A DNA stretch of 64,000 nucleotides from Branchiostoma floridae (Eukaryota > Chordata > Leptocardii > Amphioxiformes > Branchiostomatidae), in contig NC_049983.1 of NCBI RefSeq assembly GCF_000003815.2, forward strand, positions 19,806,338 to 19,870,337, in the 5' to 3' direction. Positions 35,963 to 48,044 of this stretch are shown piece by piece (the first letter of the stretch is position 1; the number at the start of each line of letters is the position of its first letter). The translations under genes and the position numbers were made by a program. The notes below the pieces were generated by a model. It had not been told where the DNA came from and made no database searches. It saw nothing but the letters and a program-made list of their open reading frames with translations.

Positions 35963-38176
35963 CTCGCTTTACTGACTCCTAGGAGGGAAGAAGGACAGTG
36001 CTAAAACATGCAAAACGTCTAACACAGAGCATTGGAAACTTATTACGATACTCCAACATGTCCCTGGACAACGAAGTTCATGAGGAAGCCCTCTTTTCCC
36101 CTCCCGACCACATTCCACTTGGTCTGTGTGCAGAACTGCCACTATTGACAAAGCCCCCTTTGCCTTGGGAAGACTAACATTGTCACATGGCATTTTTCAT
36201 CGGAGTGGTCCGTAGTGCGTTTTTCTTTGTGGCCCGAACAACTACGTTTATAAGGAACTTGGACTTGCCCTAACTATGACGTAACACATCCCACCAAATT
36301 GGATAATTCGTAAAGATATTACCGTTTCTAATGCCCGGTAAGTGTACCGTACTGCAGGTGAGTGGTGTGGGGTGGGGTGTCGCCGGGTATGAAAGCCCGC
36401 CGTACAGGTGCACCTGATCAGGTTTCAGGACAAACATTCCCGGTGACGTGTAAGGTCATGTCAGGGTGTTGTGTAGTTTCGGTGGCGTCGGTACGAGTTT
36501 CAATAATCATGAATAATTGTAAAAACTTCGCGTTATCTTGTGTGACTCCGCAGTCCACTATGCACACTCTAGCACTATGAATGAAAAGTCTAGTATTCAA
36601 TCTAAGGGAATGTTTTTGTGTAAATGCTGTATTTTAGGGTATTGCTGAACATTAAAGATGGTCTGTAACGTCTTCATTCTTGATCACGGTAGTGAACAAA
36701 AATGAACATGAAATGAAACATTTGTGGCGTTGTGTTTCTGTAAATCACATCGTAAGGGATGTGCCGTTTATGTATGTAGTACGCTTAACTTGCCTTACTC
36801 CTCGTTTACTGACAAAGCCTCCGTACTTCTGTAACATACCAGCTGTATTCAACCGTTTCGCATCAATGATAACGGAACCAAGAAAAGCTTACTTCAAACC
36901 TGCGATTGTCAAGGTTGATGTTCTCCCAAAAGACGTAGCTAGTCTTTTTTAAGTCCTCCACATAACAGCACTTGATCTGAAGGAGGGTCTGAGCAATACC
37001 ACGTACACGTCGGAGTCACTTCGCTGCGGTAATGGTGAAACCGGCAAGCGTCCTTCCGCGTCTGTCCTCCTTGCCTTTCAGGGAGGTATCAGGCTGACCT
37101 GGGAACGAGCTCATATAGCTTTGCAGGTGCAGGGTAATGCCTTTTGGCATGGTCTTATTTCATTTTCGCGAACTATGTATATTGTGTCTGTTGATTTATG
37201 TTGTCTACTCTATCCAGTGATGCACCTATAATCCAAGCGTTAATAATCGCTTGAGTACGGCACCACTTTGTATTTAATTGATAAAAACGCCAAAAGACTA
37301 AAAGTAATTCTATATCATAACGAAGAAAAGGAAGTCAGATCCTGCACGTTTATACTGACTTGAAGTTGTGCACCTTCATCCCGCTGCTGCTCTGAGAACT
37401 AGTGGACTGCGCGCTGCTTGCTTTCGCGTTGTTTACCAACACTGGTAATGGGAAAAAGTGATGGCTGAGAATACGAAAAATTGTCACGATTATGTTGAAA
37501 ATTAGTACGTCAATCTGGATATTTCAAAATTCAGAATATTTACCGCAGTTTTAGCGCTTAATACAATACATTGTAGTGTGTTCTGGGAGAATACATGAAA
37601 AGGTAAGACAAGATGTCACATATATCGGCATATATCTAGTCCTCTTACCTACTGATCAACAATGCAAGATATTCAAGTCCAATCTCAATACTCATTTTGA
37701 TAGTACTGTTTATTCCGACATGAAAGGACCTATGACATATGGTTCATTTGTTTTGCTCCAAAGGAAACAAACTATTCTCTTCGTTTTCTCTTTCATCCTT
37801 TATTTCAAGTCAAAATGATGTGAATGCAAGAAATAAAGTAACGTTACATGAATTTAACTTTTTATAGATATAATGACAAACGTCACAGAAGAACTTTCAC
37901 GTCATAAAATGAGACCTACTGTCACCTACAATAAAGAAAATAACTGGAATGTTATCAATTTTCAAACCTAGTAAGCCACAGCAACAGTGGAAGTGAACAT
38001 GACTTTGCATAACAATAGAGCAAAAAATAAACATGATTCTGTATACAGTGAAAGTGAATGTACACTGTGATGCCTTTTTTAAAAATAAAGTTGCCCCCCA
38101 CCGGACCAAAAAAGCATATGAAAGTTTAAAAAAAAAACAAGACACAGATTGATCTGTCTGGGCTTTGTAATAAAGT
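35963..38176. other. spacer between genes B and C
   Basis: Upstream of gene B and downstream of gene C, both on the minus strand. The promoter of gene B should be here; I could not place a non-coding first exon like those of A, C and D. Nothing else is recognisable. Confidence 0.5.
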
Positions 38177-41100
38177 TTATTCCAGGATGGTGATGATGTC
38201 TACCCCATGATGGTTCCTGGAAACCTCCACCTTGCCATCCCTCTTGAGAGTACGCAGGACCTGTGAGAAGGGCGTGCCTGACCTTCTCCCACACGACTCT
38301 GTGTACTCTTCCTCGTAGATCATCTTCAGCTTTCTCTTCCCCATCTCTGGTCCGATGTTCTCGTCCTCAAGGTATTGTAAGAAGTCTAAGCCTTCAGCGA
38401 ACAGTGGATCTTCATCGCTATCGTCCTGAGGGTCCATAAATACATGAGGTAAACTTTCGAAAAAATAATTTGGACTGCATGCCTAAAAAGGTCCCTTGAC
38501 GGCTTTTTTGTGAACTGCAGGGGGCAATTTCACTTCAAACTTTGTTCTTATCCAGGTAAGATGATTTCCTCAAACATACATGCAAACATATACTTTTGTT
38601 TTGACAAGTTAGCTGTGATCCACTGATTAGAATATGGTATATAAAAGTATGTTTAACAGAGAGACGGGACTTAAAAATGCCAGTGGGAATAGATACTCCC
38701 TGACAGATTCCTCTCTAGCAATGGACCAAATTGTTTTGATTATTGCCCTTTCATAATTTTCCAAAGAAATCTATGTCCATACTTGAACATACTTGACCTG
38801 TACCTGAATTTGATGAAAAATTTATGCCTACAGATATCATTCTACATAAAATTAAACCTTGTTTATTTGGTGAAGATATGTGTTTGTGGAAGTTATTCCA
38901 TGATCTATTTGTGGAGATATTCGTGCCTGTTTAATTTGTATGGAGGAGAAGAAGAAGAAACTAAGCAAAAACAATATGTTTCACTACAGTAAAGGTAAAC
39001 ATAACAAAAGCAATTTAGCTGGGGGACATTGACAATTCTGGAAACCTAGGAATGTCTTACCTCAGTTTCAGATTCCGTGTCTGATTGATCTTGCTCCTGT
39101 GAAAGATGAGTATTGATATAAATACAGTTCTACTTTCATATACTTGCCATGACACGTGACACAGCTATATGGGTAAGTTTGTCTAATTTAGAAGTAATCA
39201 CTTTCAAATTACCATTAGTTGCCTTTTGTTAAAGCCAATGTAACAATCTATCTGAAATACATGTAAGTCAGCTCCACATTACCTGGAAGTGGGTGTATTT
39301 TGTTCAAACATTTTCAATTTTTTTTATCAATCTGAGATAACTAACTGAGAACTATAGACTTTCTGAATATTTTCTACTGCATCATACTACATGTTAGAAA
39401 AATTTCTAATATTTTCCACCATATTAGAAACATTTCTAATGTCTTAAGATCTATATTACAATGTACTTGAATTGGTTTCTAAACTGTTCCAACATACATA
39501 GACTCACTGTTTTGTTCTAACATATTAGAACATCTTGTATATGGGTCAGTGGGCTGGGAAGAAAGCAATTCATCCCAGCAAAGTACTGAGAATTATTTCT
39601 AGATGCCATCCATAGATGGCTTACAACGAAACAGTCATGGTGTCTGGCCGTGAAATCTAAAAATATAAGAAAGCAGACAATAGAGACAGGTTATGGGGGC
39701 AAATAATAGTTAACCCATTTTGGGAAATGTGGCAAAATGAGAATCACAGAGATGTTGGATAATTGTTCTGAATAATGAGTTTTTTGTGCAGTTACTTTCA
39801 AAATGTGCAGTTTTGTTGGCAGAATTTGATTATATCAACACACAAATTGTATTCAATTTGGGAATGTTACAATATGTAACTGAAACATAATGATTGAGAT
39901 ATAAAACAAGATGGTACTGTTCTTTTACAAGTGTCCATGGAGCAGAAAGTGGGAAGATCACAGAAACTCCAACCTTAATTACTGATCTGCAAGATCAGAT
40001 AGCAAGATCTGCCTGATTATCTTTAAACTTTGTAAGTTCTTACCTCAAAATCAGATTCCGTGTCAGACTCCTGTTTGATCCTGTTCCAGTGTCCTGTTTG
40101 ATCTTGTCCCTGTGAAAGATAAAAAGATTGTACATTTAAATACAGTTGTCCACTACAATGTGATACCACTATATGGGTAACTTTGCCTAACTAATCAGAC
40201 ACTGTATGTGTAAATTCACATGTACCTGCATGATTGGATAGCAAGATCCGATATGACCGTTCAGTTTGTAAGTGGCGATAGTGATGTTCTGGCCTCCAAG
40301 GACGACCTCCGTCTTTTCTCCGCCCCCAGCGAGGAAGCAGACGGTGTACAGGGCCAGCTCGAACTCTGGGCTCGTGCCAACAAAGAAGCTGTCCTTGGTC
40401 TGTCTTAATTCGTCTCTCCATTCAAAGTCAATGTTGAGGATCACACGGTCATCACAATCATAGCGCTGAAATGGGTAATGTTTGAATTATGCATATTTGC
40501 AGAACTGAGATACATGTGAAACATGCTCATTGCTTCCTGATGTATGAAGGCTCATAATACTTTCAGTGCATCCAGATGTTCATAGCTATTTGAATACACT
40601 GTCTGTTAATAGAGTGGCAGGAAGTGAGCTGGAAGATTATGTTGCTGCAAAGGTCAGAGCTGCAGAAGTAATAGGAAGTATCAGACATGACAAGTCTTGG
40701 GGTCATTGGAAGAGGCTTATTAAGAACTGATTGCTCTCAAGATATCTAACAGATGTTTTTTTCATACACTTGTAACATTGAAATGAATCTATGAGCTATG
40801 TTAACTATCCTCCATCCAAATATAACATCTTGAAGTTATGTAGTTAAATACACCACTCACTCTCACTCACACAGAAGATAATGTTAGCTCAAAATGACAT
40901 TCAAATATAACGTCTTGAAGTTATGTAGTTTAAAATACACCACTCACTCTCACTCACACACAACATAATGTTAGCTCAAAATGACATTATAAGCTGATAT
41001 ACACCTTGTTTACCATATTAAGGTTCATAGCAAATGGGTGCTCACATTATTTGCAACTAAATGCTGGACAGGCACTCTTTCACCCCAAATTTCAGACAAA

Positions 41101-44100
41101 CTGAAATGCATTTAATTTAGTATTTTCATATAGCCAGGCGCCGCGGACCAATCAGAAGGCCCCGTTCCACGTTGGTTATGACGCCGTAACACGTAGATTC
41201 ANNNNNNNNNNNNNNNNNNNNNNNNNNNNNNNNNNNNNNNNNNNNNNNNNNNNNNNNNNNNNNNNNNNNNNNNNNNNNNNNNNNNNNNNNNNNNNNNNNN
41301 NCCGGGGCATTAACCCTTTAATCTAGCTCTCTGTAGGTACAATGCTTACAGAATGTCACACAACTAACACAGTAGCTGTTGAGTTGGATGTTCCCCAGGC
41401 ACTCCTTGTCATAGAAACTGAGCCAGTTGTGGAAGCCCATCATGTGCTGACAGTGTGTCTCTCCCACAAAGGTGTGCTCAAATGCTGTGGAGGGCCTGTT
41501 GAATTTAGCATGGACACAAAGGTTACATTCTTCTTAGCAATAATACATCAGTTTGTTTGACAACCTGTACAATAACATGCAGCCTTGATGTGCAAAACAA
41601 AACAAAACAAAACAAGCAAACAGAATAAAACAAAACAAATAACATCTCTAACTTGGTAGCCACCATTGGTCCTACTGCCTGGTAGTGCATTGAAGGTCTC
41701 TCATTGCCACTTTTGTCAACCCTTGAGTCAGTAAAAACTAAATACACGTACCTCTTAACCCCGTCGCTGTGAGTCCTGGTGTAGGGTGTGAACCACATCT
41801 TGTATAACATGTCCTTGAACCCATTTCTAGTTTCAGGCACACATCCTGTAATACAGAAATGATGGGGCATAGTTCAAGTTCCATTTGAAAAAAAGATAGA
41901 TGAACAGGATAAAATTCAACCTTAAAGATCTAACAAGGGTAATAAAATTCGTAAAGTGTCTGTTGTATTGGATTTAAAGTCTAAAATCTTCTGAAGCTGA
42001 TTGCCTTACCCTTCTTCCACAGGAAGTTATGTGCCTCCTGCATCACCTCCGTATCAAGACAACGGTTAAGGAATGCCCGAGCATTGTTCTCCTCCTTTGC
42101 TGTCACATACTCGGGTTGGTCTTCGTCGTAGTTGTCCAGGAAGTTCAGAAAGGCTATACAAAGTGAAATAACATACATTGATTAATTTATCCTTCTATAT
42201 TAAAGAGCAAGGCTGTAGAAGTGAAGAAATATGCAAACATCGCCCACATGCCAGTAGCCAGGGGGGGTTCGGAAGAACCCCCACACCCGCTCAAAGGTCC
42301 GCTTTTTCACGCTGGAAGGTCCACTTTTTCATGTCCAAGATTTTTTTTCAAACTTTTTTGCATTTTTCACTGATAGACATTTCATTCAATCTTAGTGAGT
42401 CTATCAGCAATATTTGCCCCAGAAAGTGCAGGAAATGGCTTTTCAGTAGGTCTAGATTTCAAAATTTCCCCGGACCTTCATTGGCATCTTTAGAATTGTG
42501 GTAAACCTATTGAAATTTTTGAAAAAGACAAACTTCAATAGCCTGGGTAACGTTACCATCCAATTTCTATCGGGGCTCCTTATACTCGGACGGTACCCAG
42601 GCTAAAACTTCAAGACTGACACATGAAGAATCAAGACTTTGTTCTAATTGTCAAATTCTAACAATACTGCCAATGCACGGAATCTTTTCTTGTGCAACAC
42701 TCAATGAGCAGCACAACAGTTATCCTGATAATAACATGAGTATTAAGACAACAGTGTAGTAAATAGATGCTGACGTGACAGCATAAACAACATGTTTTCA
42801 TGTTGACATACAACTAATATTAAGATTGTATCATGGTGACTTTTTTATGTCACCACAAGACATTTCCTCATGCACACCTCTGTAAGTTGGGATTTGTTCC
42901 AAGTTGTCTCGACTCACAAAGGGGAAGAGTTTCTCGCCCTATACAAAAGTGGACAAAAGAAAAATGTAAGTACAACTTATTTCAATGCTGACTTTGTGAC
43001 AACAGCAATAAAAAGGACACTGCAAAATGCCACAAGACATTAGTAACATGAATGTATAGAGTAGTAAATTCAAGTCTCTGTTGGTAATGACACTTAAATT
43101 TGTCGAAATGGACATTTTAGTTAAGATCTTATTGAAGTCAAGAGGCTGTTTAGTTGTACCCGAAACATTAAGACAATTGACAAGATATTAACAATGAGGA
43201 AAAGTCATACGTACATATAGGTCAAGGTCATAGTCTACCCCTATCTTCAGATGGTTATGGTCAAGGGTCCACAAGGTGGAATAGATGTCAGGCTGCTTTT
43301 TTGTCTGTAAAGGATAAAGAAATGAAACAGTAAGAATAATCATATTAGTTTTGGGGGTTTGTTCACCAAAATGTCACACAGATTTGCCTGATAATGGCTG
43401 ACAATTGGTCGGTTCAAGGTAGCTTGACTTAATCATTTTGCAGTGAAGTTCAGTCACATTGTTATCTGTCAGTGGGAGTCTTTGTACATCTCTTTTTTTT
43501 AGAAATGCTACTAGTATCTTAAAATGTTCTTACTTGCTAATTTCTTTTTCAATTACCATATTTCATCCCATTTCATCATTTTGCAGCCAACTTATCACCC
43601 CTGATATTCGGTACAGTTGTTGAATAGGTAAATACCTCCAGGCACTTTTCTTCATTTCTTACTTCAGTTCAGTTCAGTTCAGTTCATCCATCAGGTGAGA
43701 CTATAAAGTTCCTCCAGACAACTCTGTTGTTCATGACAGACAGGCCTCATGCAGGCCTTTTATTGAGTTCTTTTGGAGGGCTCAATCAGAAAGATTCATT
43801 TTTCAGGGCAGAAATGTTGGAATATTCCATGTGCTGAAGTAACCAATGACATTTCAGATAACGTCCTTGAATTAACTTTGATAAAGTCCATTTTTGCATA
43901 TGGAGGGAGAGAAATATGCTGTATTCAATGTATTATTTTGCTTTTCTAGTATGACCTGCTTCTGTTGGAATGTGTCCGGCCCTGCTGCAGCCCCTTGGTC
44001 TTCGTTTTTTCCAACCTGAAAGGAAAATATGACACACACACACATCAAATCTGTTGAGGTGAGAAGACACTGTATCATGTTGATGGCCATATTTTCATTA

Positions 44101-45121
44101 ATTAATTGCAAATGTGATTGTGTAATCCTGATTACGTCTACTTGGAAAGCCATTGGATGCACATAATATTACTAGCTAAGTTATTCAGGTGCAACACTAT
44201 CACTGACACTGAGACAATGCCGAAAAATAATGGAGAAGACCCTAACTTCTACTTCCATCTTATTTTTGTCCTTTGTAAATTGCATGGTAGACTCATTAGT
44301 CGCTGTACCTGTACTAAATGTTGACTTTGCAGAGGAAGTCATACCTTCTCCATATCAGGTTGATGTTCAGAGCTTATCGGTGCTTTGGGAGTTGCTGCTG
44401 ATGCATCTGCCAGTGTATGCCTTGCTAGGCCTCCCTTCATTGGGTGGAAAGCCACCAAACACGTCTCACAGTAGGAGTTGTCACAGACCAGGCAGGTTTT
44501 CACTGCGTTGTTTGGTGGCTCTTTGTCGCACATCTGGCAGGGAACCGCTGTGTTATTCTTTGATTCCCGGTAGCGGTCGACGATGTTCTGCAGTGTGGTG
44601 TTTTTACGTAGTCCGTCCACTCTGAGGTCGGGAAGTGGGAACTCATATCTGCAGCTGGGGCACTGAATATGCTGTCGACACGGGGCATGGTTTATTTGCA
44701 TCAGGCAAAGAAAATCAGATTCAAAATTGAATGTGAAAGTGCAAAAATAAGAACAACATGGGTAAAAAAAATCCTAGATTACAAGACCATAAATGTAAAA
44801 ACAATGTAACAGGAATTGAAGCAGGAAATTCCATTACAGGCTAAACCTCTCTCCATGCACAGCCTTGGGGCTCAGAAAGCCTTGGGCCTACTGAGGTAAG
44901 CCCGCACTAGTCCACCTTTTCCGGAAACCTAGTTTCTATGTAAAACTTACCTTGGGGGCCTTCCATTCCTCAGCAGGTTGTTCAGAGGGTCTCTTCAAGG
45001 CTTCAGCAAAGAATGTGCTGGCGCATCTTTTACACAGGCTGTGTGCACAGGGCAGGAGTACCGGCTGTTCGTACAGGTCCAGACACACCGGACAGGTCAG
45101 TTCTTCAGCAAGGGACTCCAT
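38177..45121 (-). CDS. gene C: RING / B-box / EndoU fusion
   Basis: Exons in transcription order: 45121-44951, 44671-44345, 44015-43956, 43304-43215, 42938-42878, 42153-42010, 41845-41752, 41495-41369, 40465-40226, 40109-40044, 39096-39061, 38425-38177; 554 residues. RING is complete, B-box 1 is intact (CQMCD...CLVC...CETC...H), and B-box 2 is only a half exon with its histidines changed (KNEDQ). The EndoU domain is whole and keeps both histidine motifs ([17 protein letters not shown]) and [20 protein letters not shown]; a lysine sits just before SFF (TKDSFF), near the catalytic lysine of the family. Two acidic mini-exons (GQDQ..., EQDQ...) precede an 83-residue C-terminal module. RNA cleavage is plausible from the residues but untested. 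A 100-base gap lies in the intron between the EndoU exons at 41369 and 40465. The 41369 donor (GTTAGT) and the 43956 donor (GTCATA) are weak. Confidence 0.82.
40817..40987. repeat. tandem duplication, two copies of about 85 bp
   Basis: Copy 1 is about 40817-40901 and copy 2 about 40902-40987. Both begin CAAATATAAC and end AGCTCAAAATGACAT, with a few differences. It lies in an intron of gene C. Confidence 0.85.
41202..41301. other. assembly gap (100 N)
   Basis: A placeholder-sized gap in the intron between two EndoU exons of gene C. The exon just upstream (41369-41495) ends at a weak donor, so a misassembly near here could have affected the model. Confidence 0.95.
42255..42485. repeat. dispersed repeat beginning AGCCAGGGGGGGTTCGG
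   Basis: Contains a GGGGGTTC...GAACCCCC hairpin followed by repeated AAGGTCCxCTTTTTCA phrases. This looks like a piece of a dispersed non-coding repeat in an intron of gene C. I cannot assign a family. Confidence 0.4.
42539..42604. mobile_element. 66 bp inverted-repeat element
   Basis: Ends TAGCCTGGGTA and TACCCAGGCTA are inverted copies. A related GGTACCCAGGCTA is present near 6216, so the sequence is dispersed. No target duplication was established. Confidence 0.5.
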
Positions 45122-48044
45122 GATGGCATCTGGCCTCTCTCATCAGGTTCCTACATTTTACAAGCTTATTACTCCAACTGTAACTCATGACCAGCCACAA
45201 CATGCCACCCTCCCCTTGCACAGCCATGGGTTTATGGAAAAACATGACCATCTACTTTGCAATCATTTCCATATTATGGGCCCAAAGGACATGCATGGGG
45301 ATTTGGCCTCTAATGAAACTTCTTTGTTCGCCTTGAGGAGAAAGTGGGTCAATGGCAGTCCCATCCCAGCTGTGGAAAGGCTGGACTGAAGGCACACCTT
45401 AATTCTATTGGGCAGCAGTAAGGAGCAAGTCTACCAGGACTGGAAAAAAGCACATTACAAAGGAAAAAATTACATTAAGAGTACAAAAGACTATAAGGGC
45501 AGATTGCAACCAATGGATTCCCCTGAAGTAGCCACAAGCATACCCTGTTTTTCTTGAGATTCCATTAAAGGACAACACCTCCTTACATAATCTTGGGGTG
45601 ATAAACAGGGGCAGCTTCCCTTCCCAGGTAGATAGCCCAACTTTTTCAGTAAACCCGCAGCCATTCATAGTTTGCCTGATACCTGGATACCAGACCGTTT
45701 CAAGGGTATTCACAAGCCACTCCTCGGCTCTGGGGGGACACCCCTGAATTAAACCCTGAGCCAACTGGGGGAAGGGTGCCAACTCTGAAAGTGGAACATG
45801 TGCTTCTCGCCAGATTGGGATCAGTGTCACTAGCAATTCGGGCTAGTGTAATGTTTCAATAAGATGAGCCATGAGTCCAGCGGAGACATTATTGCACTAA
45901 AAGCAATAGACGTTGTAAGTAACTAATCTTCATACATTCTGATGTAACTTCTTCAAAGAAGGTAGAAGATGCGAATGAACATACAGCTTATCATATTACG
46001 GATTTCCACATGCAAAACCTGAGGCCAGGCAATGCTCTAAGTCAAAGACTGTTACCGCCATATTTGTTTTCGTCACAATGGTGCTGATGCATTCTAACGC
46101 AACATTCAGTCTGCTGCCTAGCAAGTTACAGAGAAAGTGTACCGACTGATTCCTCAACGAATGTTAATAAAATCCTCACCCTTACCTGCTTGATACATGT
46201 AAAACTGAGCTGTAAAATTGTGCAATACAGTGCTGAGCGATTTGGGACGGTGCACTTGGCTTGGGGCGGTAACACTGCTGTGACACGTACCGTGTATAGG
46301 AACTACCAGGAAGTTTTGGTACATTGACCGCTCGGCATGTAGCCAATCAGAGCGCTGCCTTGAGTGTCAGGGTTAGGCCACAGCAAGTACATTTTATGGA
46401 TGACATCAGCGCGCTCATTAATCATCGCATGATTTCAGAAAAAAACAATATTTTTTTCCTCTTCGGGGATTAGATAGACCAAAATTAGGCAAACATGTTG
46501 TGTTGTAGCCTTATAAACATACTTGTAGAAGTGTTGTAAACATTGTTGTAAAAGTGGCACCAATGTGGAAGACATGAATGTAGTTGCCAGCTTGGCAAGT
46601 GATACCAGTGTACCACAGTAGTATCACTTTTACTACACTTGGTCACTTTTTTAATACAGGAATGAATGCCTTGTTAGTTGTGATGCCACGTTTTGTCACT
46701 TCAGATCTTGTTACGACGTTTATGGTGTCTATTTTGAATATATGGCCATCTTGCAATTGGGTTTTTTACCCATCTTGTTTTTTTCCGCGCTATCTCATTA
46801 TTTTTTAACTCTGTATAACTCTCCATAAAATTTACTTGCTGTGGCCTTAGGCCATGTTGATGTCATTATATGGATGACATCCACGCGCGCGTCCGATTTT
46901 CGGCCGTTTCAAAAACTAAAGTTTCCAACCATGATGTAAATCATACAAATAGCTGCAAAATAAGCGAATGTATGCCGTAACGTTACACTTAAAACTGATA
47001 TATCGGAAAACATAATAACGTTATTAGCTAACGTTATAATGTTAATGCTACTAATGTACTTATTACCCTACTTTGTATGCTCCCATTGCCACATAACGTT
47101 AAATAACGTTCTCTAAGTGGAGATGTATAACTTCCAAAATCTCAGCGATCAACTTGATCAATTAAAAAAAAAAAATTGGACCATGCCCAGCTTCTTAACG
47201 TTACCACCGTTTAGTTCTTTGCTCCAATGAAAGCGAGGACAACAAACACACAATAAAAGACCGGCAGACGTTTTTACGTAGACACATAGGCTTTACTGTG
47301 ACATACACATCAGTTCATATCAGTGCCCCCTACAATGGTAATAACAATTAGTACATTTTCAGTACATATCAATGTTCCCTACAATACAAATAGTAACGTT
47401 ACATTTAGTAATATGTAAGCCTCAAAGATTAATTTATTTCGTAATACATGTACCAAAATATGGCCACTGGGGCCGTTTCAGGCTAAAATCTTGGTTCGTC
47501 TGATCGAGTGAAACACTGCTAAATAGTGAGATCTACAAATGAAAGCACTGAAGTACCCTACCAGGAATGTATACCCACTATTCAAACCCTATACGATTTG
47601 GTTAACAGGACAAAATTACTCCAAGCATAAAACATAATCCAGCCATTGTACAATAAATTGACAAATTAATGGTACACAGTTATCACACTTTACACAACTG
47701 TCATACAATAACAAGAAACCACCATGATCAGTAACTTTCATAGATAAAGCAAATGCAATAAAGTGCCACCTATGTGGAGTAATGTGCACCACCATACAAT
47801 GCAATTACATTAGTTGGACTCAGAGTTGGACTCAAACTAAATTCTCTCTTCACAAAACACATCATTTTAATTAGCTCAAATTTCTGCATTCCTAATTTTA
47901 TAGCAATTACGCTAAGGGGTAGAAAATTTAGAAATCCTTTTCCAGATATGCATTCAAGTTTAGAATGTGGACAAAAGACATAACGCATAGTAGTTAACCC
48001 ATCATTACCTCGTCAATTACTTCAAAACCTCAGGCCAAACACAG
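45122..48044. other. 5' region of gene C and 3' region of gene D
   Basis: Holds the probable non-coding first exon of gene C at 46196. An open stretch at 45405-45836 (-) has no domain I recognise. Between 46975 and 47215 the palindrome AACGTT/TAACGTTA recurs many times. Below about 47.3 kb is probably 3' UTR of gene D, but no clear polyadenylation signal was fixed. Confidence 0.5.
46196..46265 (-). other. probable 5' non-coding exon of gene C
   Basis: Donor GCAG before GTAAG at 46196, with upstream sequence similar to that above the donor at 30901 in gene A. The similarity suggests that the duplication that made A and C included the promoter region. Confidence 0.45.

Noticed and set aside
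39390-39540. Repeated TTAGAAA/TTTCTAAT palindromes in a gene C intron
   Set aside because: Short AT-rich inverted motifs without defined ends or target duplication; could be chance.
45405-45836. 143-codon reading frame (-) between genes C and D
   Set aside because: No recognisable domain or splice context. It may be part of an old repeat, but nothing supports a gene.
46975-47215. Cluster of AACGTT palindromes
   Set aside because: Considered as a regulatory array, but spacing is irregular and the motif is scattered elsewhere in the window.
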